From an uncultured Desulfobacterium sp. (GTDB taxonomy: Bacteria; Desulfobacterota; DSM-4660; Desulfatiglandales; Desulfatiglandaceae), in NCBI GenBank assembly GCA_900258555.1, contig LT984854.1, positions 391,156 to 455,155 of the forward strand: a DNA stretch of 64,000 bases, read 5' to 3'. Shown piece by piece: positions 56,175-62,742 of the stretch (positions within the stretch are counted from its first letter, which is position 1; each line of letters begins with the position of its first letter). The translations under genes were made by a program, and so were the position numbers. The notes below the pieces were generated by a model, which was not told the origin of the DNA, did no database searches, and worked only from the letters and a program-made list of their open reading frames with translations.

Positions 56175-56198
56175 AAAAAGGGCCTCAGCTATTGGCCC
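56175..56198 (-). terminator. Intrinsic terminator overlapping the PfpI gene end
   Basis: On the minus strand GGGCC, a 9-base loop and GGCCC are followed by TTTTT. The stem begins inside the last codons of the leftward PfpI-like gene and includes its stop region. Confidence 0.7.
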
Positions 56199-56712
56199 TT
56201 AGTCCAGCTATAACCGCCTTCATAAATGCCGGCAGATCATCCGGTTTTCTGCTGGTTATCAAATTGCCATCTACAACAACCTCCTGATCCACCCATTCAG
56301 CGCCCGCATGGACCAGATCGTCCTTTATGGCGAAAAAGGAGGTCACTGTACGGCCCCTTAAGATATCCGCAGATGAGAGCATCCAGCCAGCGTGGCATAT
56401 GGCCGCTACCACCTTGCCCGCCTGGTGGATCTCCTTGACCAGGCTGACCATCTTGCTATGGCGCCTCATGTGATCGGGCGCATAGCCCCCAGGGATGATG
56501 ATGCCGTCAAATTCAGAGCTTGAGACCGCATCAGCATCAACATCCGCTGCGGCCCTGGTTCCGGCCTTACCGGTATATTCGCGGCTTGAGCCTGAACCTA
56601 CAACAACCACCTTGGCCCCCGCCTCTTTGAGTCTGTAATAGGGATACCAGAACTCCTGATCATTGAACATCTCCTCGACCAATATGATTACCTTTCTGCC
56701 CTCAAGTTCCAT
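56185..56712 (-). CDS. DJ-1/PfpI-family protein
   Basis: This protein of about 175 residues is a class I glutamine-amidotransferase-like member of the PfpI group, often linked to stress protection or deglycation. The nucleophile elbow VAAICHAGWML carries the reactive Cys followed by His. GIIIPGGYAPDHMRR holds the usual Glu/Asp partner region. GKVVAAICH and EWVDQEVVVDGNLITSRKPDDL are typical of YhbO/PfpI proteins. The start at 56712 is preferred since AGGGAGG lies about 5-6 bases before it. Confidence 0.88.
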   Translation of the reverse strand: MELEGRKVIILVEEMFNDQEFWYPYYRLKEAGAKVVVVGSGSSREYTGKAGTRAAADVDADAVSSSEFDGIIIPGGYAPDHMRRHSKMVSLVKEIHQAGKVVAAICHAGWMLSSADILRGRTVTSFFAIKDDLVHAGAEWVDQEVVVDGNLITSRKPDDLPAFMKAVIAGLRANS

Positions 56713-56736
56713 CATTCCCTCCCTTATAATTCCCAA

Positions 56737-56950
56737 CTTGTTTTTTGGAAATGATCCTTGCCCTCAGTACCTCCTCGCAAAGCGGGTGTTGAATCCTTGT
56801 CGCTCACAATGAACCAGACGGCTCAAAATATCAAGCCGGTTTTGGGTGAGATACCGCTCCTGCCCGGGTAGTTTGCGTCTTATTTCGTAGCCATTGACAC
56901 ACGGCCGTAAACTCTGATAAAGATTTAAAATAAGCAATATTATAATCACA
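56737..56950. other. Intergenic region between pfpI-like and rdgC-like genes
   Basis: This divergent gap holds a TTGACA at 56894-56899, 17 bases before a weak ATAAAG, and a TATAAT at 56941-56946 that lies too close to the next start codon to act alone. No coding region is evident. Confidence 0.35.
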
Positions 56951-57598
56951 ATGCCGTCTTATTCAATTGGGGTTTACATGGGTCTCATCTCCGGCTCTGG
57001 AAGTATCACGCGATATCAGGTGGAAGGCGCTTTGCCCGCTAATTTCATGGAAGAATATCCCTTGAGGATCAGCCGCTATGCATTTAAGAATTTCGATGAA
57101 AATTCCCTGGAAGAACGCTCAATCGGCTGGGTCAACATCATGGACATCTTTGACAGCAGGTTTGCGGCCATGGAATATCTCAAAGAGCCCTTTATCGCGA
57201 TGACCTTAAGGGTTGATGAGCGAAAGGTTCCGCAGACAGCGCTCAGGCAGTATTGCCTTGAGGCCGAGGAAAAGGTTAAGGAGCTTGAGAAGCTGGAGTT
57301 CCTGCCCAAGAGCACCCGGCAGGAGATAAAGGAGCACGGTCGCATCCAACTTTTAAAGCGCTCCATTCCCGTCACCAGGACATACGACATGCTGTGGAAT
57401 ACCACTAGCGGCGTTGTGATCTTCGGCGGTGTCAACAATAAGGTGGGAGACGAGTTTTGCGAGCTCTTCCTAAAGACCTTTGATCTGCAACTATCCCCTC
57501 TTTTCCCCTATGCCATTGCAGCAAAGGCCCTTGAAAAAGATGGCGTTTCATCGGATGTCCTGGACGGTCTCATACCGTTTCACGCTTCAAGGGGGTAG
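56951..57598 (+). CDS. RdgC-like protein, N-terminal part (split gene)
   Basis: This 215-residue protein resembles the first half of recombination-associated RdgC, a ring-shaped DNA-binding protein that restrains RecA. Similar parts are RSIGWVN, the MTLRVDERKVPQTALRQY segment, then FLPKSTRQEIKEHGRIQLLK and the strand TTSGVVIFGGVNNK. It ends at a TAG. The next reading frame begins only two codons later in the same frame and looks like the rest of RdgC, so this is either one gene split by an amber codon or a naturally two-part version. There is no clear ribosome site at the ATG. Confidence 0.68.
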   Translation: MPSYSIGVYMGLISGSGSITRYQVEGALPANFMEEYPLRISRYAFKNFDENSLEERSIGWVNIMDIFDSRFAAMEYLKEPFIAMTLRVDERKVPQTALRQYCLEAEEKVKELEKLEFLPKSTRQEIKEHGRIQLLKRSIPVTRTYDMLWNTTSGVVIFGGVNNKVGDEFCELFLKTFDLQLSPLFPYAIAAKALEKDGVSSDVLDGLIPFHASRG

Positions 57599-57604
57599 AA
57601 AGAC

Positions 57605-58129
57605 GTGCAGGTTTTAGAAAAGGTTAGGGATACGGCGTTCCTGGGCAGGGAGTTTTTGGCCTGGCTGTGGTTTAAGACCGAGACGGAGGACGAGCTTTTT
57701 GACCTGGGAGAGGCAGGAAAGGCGGAAATTTGGTTTGACGGCAGGATGACCCTTCAGGCGGAAACAGAGCAAGGCATTGAGACCATCACCTGCAGCGGGG
57801 ACAAGCCCAACATGAAGCAGGCCCGCTTCGCCCTTTCCGAACACAAAGAGATCACCCAGGCGATGATCAGGATGGTGATAGGTGAAAACAACTGGTCCTT
57901 TGTCCTTGATTCCACCTGGATGAACCTCAGATCCTTTAAGACCCCGAAGGTCATACAGGATAAGAATGATGATCCGGACGGCATATTCTATGAAAAGGCC
58001 TTTTTGACCGAGGAGGCCATTGCCGCGATTGACACCGTTTTTTTCCTGTTCATCAGGCTTCGCGTATCCCGGGAGTGGGGGGAAAAGGAAGGCCCGGCCC
58101 TGTCCAAATGGATCAATGAGGTCAGTTGA
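57605..58129 (+). CDS. RdgC-like protein, C-terminal part (split gene)
   Basis: This 174-residue reading frame starts at GTG. It begins with a block typical of RdgC relatives (FLGREFLAWLWFKTE), followed by a beta-rich part with WFDGRMTL and a helical end. AAGGGGG, at the very end of the preceding gene, lies 7 bases before the GTG and could reinitiate ribosomes. The frame is the same as that of 56951-57598, separated by TAG and two codons. Together they give about 390 residues, close to full RdgC-type proteins with this extra domain. Confidence 0.66.
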   Translation: MQVLEKVRDTAFLGREFLAWLWFKTETEDELFDLGEAGKAEIWFDGRMTLQAETEQGIETITCSGDKPNMKQARFALSEHKEITQAMIRMVIGENNWSFVLDSTWMNLRSFKTPKVIQDKNDDPDGIFYEKAFLTEEAIAAIDTVFFLFIRLRVSREWGEKEGPALSKWINEVS

Positions 58130-58224
58130 GCCTAAAAAAATAAGCGCTCAGTCCCGCCATGGCGGGCTTGACTTTGAGCTATTAGCGCCAAGGAGTTTGA
58201 AAGCCTCCGATTTCGTCCAATATC

Positions 58225-59520
58225 ATGGAAGTTATTACCACACACAGAAATACCGATTTTGATGCGCTGGCCTCGGTATTCTCCGCCAAGTTACTATATC
58301 CGAGGGCCATGCCTGTGCTCCCCCAGAACATCAATCCCAATGTCCGCGCTTTTCTGGCCATTCATAAAGACCTCTTTCCCTTTAATACCCCAAAGGACAT
58401 TGATGTAGGCGACATATCAAGGCTGATCGTGGTGGATACCAACAAATGGGCCCGTCTGGACGGGATGGAATCCCTTAAGGAAAATACAGAGCTTGGCGTC
58501 CACCTGTGGGACCATCACCAGGAGCGAGGCGATATAAAGGCCGACTGGTCCTGTTGCGATCCGATGGGCGCAACCACCACCCTGCTGGTCAGGCGGATTG
58601 AGGAGGAGAAAACCGCTATCTCGCCCATACAGGCATCCCTTTTTCTGGCCGGCATCTATGAGGACACCGGCAATCTGACCTTTCCATCTACAACCGCCCA
58701 GGATGCAAAGGCGGCCGCCTTTCTCCTTGAACAAAAGGCGGATCTTAGCATGATCAATAACTTTTTGAGGCCTGTTTATGGTCCAAAACAGAAAGACCTG
58801 CTCTTTGAGATGCTGAAAAACACCAAGCGCACCAAGGTCAAAGGATACAGCATAAGTGTAATAAAACAAAAGGTGGACGGCCACACCCCCGGACTCGCCC
58901 TGGTTGTAGACATGTATCAGGACATAGTCAATGTAGATGCAGCATTCGGCATCTTTAAGGTGGCCAAGAAAGACAGGACAATGGTCATCGGGCGGAGCGG
59001 CACAAGCGATTTGAACATCGGCTCCATAATGAGGAGCATGGGGGGCGGAGGGCACCCGAACGCGGGATCAGCAATGTTAAAGGCGGTAAATCCCGATGCA
59101 GTGGAAAAATGGATCGTGGAGCTGATAAAGGGAAATCAACAGACATCCGTGCAGATCAGTGATCTGATGTCCTTTCCGGTCTTTACGATTTCACCGGATA
59201 CCTCAATGAAAGATGTGGCCCACTTACTTAGACAAAGAGGCTGCTCAGGCTTTCCGGTTGCAGAGGGAGACAGGATTGTCGGCGTGATTTCCAGAAGGGA
59301 TTTTAAAAAGGTGAATTCAGAGCAGCTTAATGCCCCTGTAAAGACGTTTATGTGCACTGCAATAATAAAGATTGACCCGGGCAGCAGCGTAGCACAGGCC
59401 GCCCGTCTGATGATCAAACACGATATCGGAAGGCTTCCGGTGGTAAAGGATGACAAGCTTATAGGGATTATCACCAGGACAGATACGATGAGGTATTATT
59501 ATGATCTGTTGCCGGAGTAA
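58225..59520 (+). CDS. DHH-family phosphoesterase with two CBS domains
   Basis: This 431-residue protein has a DHH hydrolase domain (TTHRNTDFDALAS, VVDTNKW, and WDHHQER near residue 93) and a DHHA1 nucleic-acid-contact part (GRSGTSDLNIGSIMRSMGGG near 258). A CBS pair follows (about 305-430: LMSFPVFTISPDTSMKDV and FMCTAIIKIDPGSSVAQA). In many relatives this array continues into a poly(A) polymerase or CCA-adding domain. Here it stops at the second CBS with a normal ending, so it may act as a nucleotide-regulated phosphodiesterase. Confidence 0.85.
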   Translation: MEVITTHRNTDFDALASVFSAKLLYPRAMPVLPQNINPNVRAFLAIHKDLFPFNTPKDIDVGDISRLIVVDTNKWARLDGMESLKENTELGVHLWDHHQERGDIKADWSCCDPMGATTTLLVRRIEEEKTAISPIQASLFLAGIYEDTGNLTFPSTTAQDAKAAAFLLEQKADLSMINNFLRPVYGPKQKDLLFEMLKNTKRTKVKGYSISVIKQKVDGHTPGLALVVDMYQDIVNVDAAFGIFKVAKKDRTMVIGRSGTSDLNIGSIMRSMGGGGHPNAGSAMLKAVNPDAVEKWIVELIKGNQQTSVQISDLMSFPVFTISPDTSMKDVAHLLRQRGCSGFPVAEGDRIVGVISRRDFKKVNSEQLNAPVKTFMCTAIIKIDPGSSVAQAARLMIKHDIGRLPVVKDDKLIGIITRTDTMRYYYDLLPE

Positions 59521-59564
59521 GTTGTTGCAATGTTCGTAGGCCGGGCTTTGTTAGGAGGTATGTC

Positions 59565-59798
59565 ATGTCTGAAAGGATTACCGTAGAGAGGATCAAATCA
59601 ATTTCGATAAAACTTGATGTCTACAAAGAGGGCATGGCGATAGATGAACTGATGGACAAGCTCCTGGACAGGATCGAGCAACTGGCCACAGAGCAGGGCC
59701 ACAAGTGGAGGAGTAACAACGAGGAGGTGGTCAGGTTTTACAACGACGCTGTCGAAGAAATGGAATTGATGCTTGAATATGAAGGACTGTTTTTTTAA
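59565..59798 (+). CDS. Small 77-residue helical protein of unknown function
   Basis: This short, charged, mostly helical protein (MSERITVERIKSISIKLD start, EEMELMLEYEGLFF end) has AGGAGG 7 bases before its ATG. It precedes the S1-domain protein by 14 bases in the same direction, so the two are probably co-expressed. I do not recognise a family, and there is no Cys, membrane or nucleotide motif. Confidence 0.65.
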   Translation: MSERITVERIKSISIKLDVYKEGMAIDELMDKLLDRIEQLATEQGHKWRSNNEEVVRFYNDAVEEMELMLEYEGLFF

Positions 59799-59812
59799 AG
59801 GATATAAAAATT

Positions 59813-61027
59813 ATGGATGAAGAAAACGAGGGTCAGGTTTCAGATTATGACCCGGAAGAAAATTTTGAGGAACTATTAAACCAGAGCCTTAAGGCGCCGG
59901 TCCGTCTGAGCGCCGGTGAAAAGGTCAAGGCCGTTATCAGCAATATAACAAAGGAGTGGGTCTTTATAGACCTTGGCGGAAAATCAGAGGGCTACATCCC
60001 GATAGATGAATTCAGGGATGATCAGGGAAATGTTGCAATAAAAGAAGGCGATACAATAAGCGCCTTTTTTTTATCCTCCAAACACAATGAAATGCTGTTC
60101 ACCACCCGGCTGGGCCGTGACTCAACCGGTAATGAACACCTGGAAGATGCATATCATAACAGAATCCCGCTCGAAGGCCTTGTAGAAAATGAGATCAAGG
60201 GCGGATTCGAGGTAAAGATAGCGGGAAATGTAAAGGCATTCTGTCCTTATTCACAGATGGGTCTTAAAAGGGTTGAAAACGCGGCAGAGTATATCGGGCA
60301 ACAACTCATTTTCAAGATAATAGAATACAGTGAAAAAGGCCGCAAACTGGTAGTCTCCCACAGGATCGTTCTGGAAGAGGAGATCCAAAGACAAAAAGAA
60401 GACCTGCGTTTATCCCTTAAAGAGGGGATGACCGTGAGGGGTGAGATCACCTCCATCAGAAAATTCGGGGCCTTTGTAGATATCGGGGGCCTTGAGGGAC
60501 TGCTCCCGATATCCGAGATCTCATGGGGCAGGGTGGCGGATGTAGGCTCTTCACTTTCGGTCGGGCAGGGTGTAGATGTTATGATCAAGAAGCTAGACTG
60601 GGCGAACGACAAATTCTCCTTCAGCTTAAAAGAGGTCCTACCAGACCCGTGGGAAGGCATTGAGCTGAAATTTCCCGAAGGCTCTGCCCACACCGGAAAG
60701 GTTGCGGCACTGATGGCCTTTGGCGCGTTTGTAACACTGGAGCCTGGTGTAGATGGTCTGCTACACATCTCAGAGCTGGGAAAGGGAAAGAGGATCAACA
60801 ATCCCCGCGAGGTCCTAAGCATCGGCCAGACCGTCGAAGTAAAGATAGGCAAAATAGACAAAGCACAAAGACGCCTGTCTCTCAAAATGGTCTCGGAAGC
60901 GGACGATTCAGAAGACGGCAACAACTACAAAGCGCAACTCCATGAAGTAAACAAAAATTCCTCCGGCTCCTTAGGCACGCTGGGAGATATCCTTAAAAAA
61001 CAGATGGAAAAGAAAAAGAGGAAATAA
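59813..61027 (+). CDS. Multi-S1-domain RNA-binding protein, ribosomal S1-like
   Basis: This 404-residue protein is made of four S1-type OB folds. Typical strands are AVISNITKEWVFIDLGGKSE (about 40), EGLVENEIKGGFEVKIAGNV (about 120), VRGEITSIRKFGAFVDIGG (about 210) and HTGKVAALMAFGAFVTLEPG (about 295), followed by a Lys-rich end. Full ribosomal S1 usually has six domains and about 550 residues, so this is probably a shorter S1 paralog binding mRNA rather than S1 itself. The start codon follows a weak AAAGGA site. Confidence 0.85.
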   Translation: MDEENEGQVSDYDPEENFEELLNQSLKAPVRLSAGEKVKAVISNITKEWVFIDLGGKSEGYIPIDEFRDDQGNVAIKEGDTISAFFLSSKHNEMLFTTRLGRDSTGNEHLEDAYHNRIPLEGLVENEIKGGFEVKIAGNVKAFCPYSQMGLKRVENAAEYIGQQLIFKIIEYSEKGRKLVVSHRIVLEEEIQRQKEDLRLSLKEGMTVRGEITSIRKFGAFVDIGGLEGLLPISEISWGRVADVGSSLSVGQGVDVMIKKLDWANDKFSFSLKEVLPDPWEGIELKFPEGSAHTGKVAALMAFGAFVTLEPGVDGLLHISELGKGKRINNPREVLSIGQTVEVKIGKIDKAQRRLSLKMVSEADDSEDGNNYKAQLHEVNKNSSGSLGTLGDILKKQMEKKKRK

Positions 61028-61035
61028 TGGGGTTT

Positions 61036-61167
61036 ACCGGAGGTTGTTGTGAAGAAAAATGGGAATTATGGGAATCATGAGAGTACTGGGAAGCATGGGA
61101 AAAGAGCCTTTCATAATTCCCATGAGTCCCATAACTCCCATAATTCCCACACCCAGGAGCCTCCGGT
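61036..61167. repeat. GGGAATTATG-type inverted-repeat element at the start of the four-helix gene
   Basis: ACCGGAGG (61036-61043) and CCTCCGGT (61160-61167) bound a segment. Its left side carries ATGGGAATTATGGGAAT (from 61059) and its right side the complementary words CATAATTCCC and CCCATAATTCCC. The whole can fold into a long imperfect hairpin. It is translated as the repetitive, Asn/Ser/His-rich N terminus of the gene below. Confidence 0.7.
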
Positions 61168-61720
61168 GATTCTTCCGCCGCGAGGCGATTATCGCACCTT
61201 GCTTTCTTACCAAAAGGCGGAAGTGATCTACGAAATAACCTACCGCTTTTGTAAACGCTTCCTCGCCAGGGGCGACCGCACCATTGATCAAATGGTGCAG
61301 GCGGCCCGATCGGGAAAGCAGAACGTCATAGAGGGCAGCAAGGCCGCAGTGACCTCTAAGGAGACCGAGATAAAACTGACGAATGTCGCCCGCGCAAGCC
61401 TGGAGGAGTTGCTGGAGGATTACCGCGATTTTCTGCGCGTGCGCGATCTACAAATCTGGGACAAGGACGGCCGCGAAGCACTTTATGTCCGCAAGTTGAG
61501 TAAGACGACACCGTTGACGTTCGATATCTTTCGGGAGTTTGTGGAAACCAGGCCCGCTGAAGTGGTGGCGAATATCGCCATTTGTCTGATTCACCAGGCC
61601 AACTTCCTGCTTGACCGGCAACTAAAGGGGCTTGAAGAAGCGTTCCTAAAGGATGGCGGCCTTAGAGAAAGGATGACGCGAGCCCGCTTGGAGGCGCGGG
61701 ATCAGCAGCGTGGAAGGTAA
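61049..61720 (+). CDS. Four-helix-bundle suffix-domain protein
   Basis: This 223-residue protein has a core (about 45-210) that matches four-helix-bundle proteins: LLSYQKAEVIYEITYRFCKR, then QMVQAARSGKQNVIEGS, then SLEELLEDYRDFLR. These are relatives of the proteins encoded in 23S rRNA intervening sequences, here in the longer suffix-domain form. The first 40 residues are low-complexity (NSHESHNSHNSHT) and are encoded by the inverted-repeat element. The GTG start follows GGAGG by 5 bases. Function is unknown; homologs are often associated with mobile or variable DNA. Confidence 0.8.
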   Translation: MKKNGNYGNHESTGKHGKRAFHNSHESHNSHNSHTQEPPVILPPRGDYRTLLSYQKAEVIYEITYRFCKRFLARGDRTIDQMVQAARSGKQNVIEGSKAAVTSKETEIKLTNVARASLEELLEDYRDFLRVRDLQIWDKDGREALYVRKLSKTTPLTFDIFREFVETRPAEVVANIAICLIHQANFLLDRQLKGLEEAFLKDGGLRERMTRARLEARDQQRGR

Positions 61721-62094
61721 TACCGAAAAAACCTTTAAAATTCCTTTGGCGCCCTTACTGTCTTAGCAGTTACAAGAAAACCCTCTTGCTTTTTTTCGAT
61801 TCACCCGCTATTTTCTATCACCGATATCCATTATCCATTTTTGAATCATATCTCCACCGATTCATAAGTTTTTCTGATTAGTTACAAGAATAAACTGGTT
61901 CACCTGTCAGCCGAATAGGGCCGGAACATGGATGAATTATGACAATTAAATAGTTATGCCCGTTCCCTTGAAGGCAGGCCGCCGGAGGAAAGGCAGACAC
62001 TTGAGGAACCTATCTATAATACACCCAAGCTCGTAAAATTTATGGCTTATAATTGGTTATTTGTTGCATTTCACTAAGGGGGGTTAAACAAGAG
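61721..62094 (+). other. Region upstream of cas5, with putative operon promoter and cas3 remnant
   Basis: These 374 bases contain no complete gene. The first half is AT-rich, with two copies of AGTTACAAGAA (near 61768 and 61881). The second half holds the decayed cas3 start described separately, then the cas5 ribosome site region (GGGGGG about 13 bases before ATG). No CRISPR repeat or spacer pattern is present. Confidence 0.5.
61946..62008 (+). pseudogene. Remnant of the cas3 N terminus
   Basis: The frame starting near 61946 reads YARSLEGRPPEERQTLEE from 61955 to 62008. This closely resembles the beginning of Cas3 helicase-nucleases of type I-C and related systems (Y-A-H-S-L-x-G-x-P-x-x-x-W-Q-x-L-E-E-H). 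After it the frame continues with unrelated residues and stops at about 62076. There is no start codon in frame: a TGA lies just before. cas3 normally stands directly before cas5 in type I-C operons, so a deletion of almost the entire gene is the simplest explanation. Confidence 0.65.
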
Positions 62095-62742
62095 ATGAAC
62101 AGTGAATACTTAATTTCAATGGAAGTATCAGGAAAAACCGCAATGTGGACAAGGCCCGATACCGGAGCAACTCCAGTAAGCTATCCTGTGCCGCCATGGT
62201 CAGCCGCCAAAGGGCTTTTTGAGGCGATTGTACGTCTGAAAAATACAATTATCATCCCGACTGCTGTTGAAATCTGTTCTCCGATAACATACCACGATTA
62301 CACTACCAATTACGGAGGCCCTCTCAGAAAAGGGGAGCAGATCACAAAGAACGACTCCTTCCAGCACAAAGCTACCGTACTAATCAATGTTTGCTACAAG
62401 CTTTATGCGAAAATTGAGGATTTGAAATATGTTCCTAAGACTCTTTCCGAGGCTGCAGCACTCAACGGTGTCAATTCACGACACTATTGCCAAGATCGTT
62501 TTAATAGGCGGCTTAGAAGAGGGCAGTTCCACGACACCCCTTGCCTGGGATGGCGGGAATTTGTCCCGGACTATATTGGCGCATGCCGGGACAGCACTAA
62601 AATCGAGACATCTCATAATGAGGAAATAGCGTCTTTTTTATATTGTGTATTTGATCCAGAAACTGGTGTTCCCAAACCAAGATATGTAAAAAACTCCTCT
62701 GGCCGGAAAATTGTGAATGGGAGGTTGGAATATGCTGAATGA
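62095..62742 (+). CDS. cas5: Cas5, type I-C (Cas5d) CRISPR RNA-processing protein
   Basis: This 215-residue protein is of the Cas5d type. In I-C systems Cas5d both cuts precursor crRNA and caps the 5-prime end of the Cascade complex. Family features are the beta strand ISMEVSGKTAMWTRPDTGA, the SYPVPPWSAAKGLFEAI segment and FNRRLRRGQFHDTPCLGWREF, the glycine-rich region with the conserved RG..F..P.LG.REF. The ATG at 62095 follows a GGGGGG run. It overlaps the next gene by 11 bases. No complete cas3 precedes it. Confidence 0.88.
   Translation: MNSEYLISMEVSGKTAMWTRPDTGATPVSYPVPPWSAAKGLFEAIVRLKNTIIIPTAVEICSPITYHDYTTNYGGPLRKGEQITKNDSFQHKATVLINVCYKLYAKIEDLKYVPKTLSEAAALNGVNSRHYCQDRFNRRLRRGQFHDTPCLGWREFVPDYIGACRDSTKIETSHNEEIASFLYCVFDPETGVPKPRYVKNSSGRKIVNGRLEYAE

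Noticed and set aside
56951-58129. Pyrrolysine or general amber recoding explaining the split RdgC
   Set aside because: Several intact genes here (parA, cooT, cooC, acsD) end in TAG, and a good reinitiation site follows the TAG, so recoding is not needed.
61721-62094. CRISPR array or leader before cas5
   Set aside because: No direct repeats of 25-40 bases with regular spacing; only two short AGTTACAAGAA words occur.
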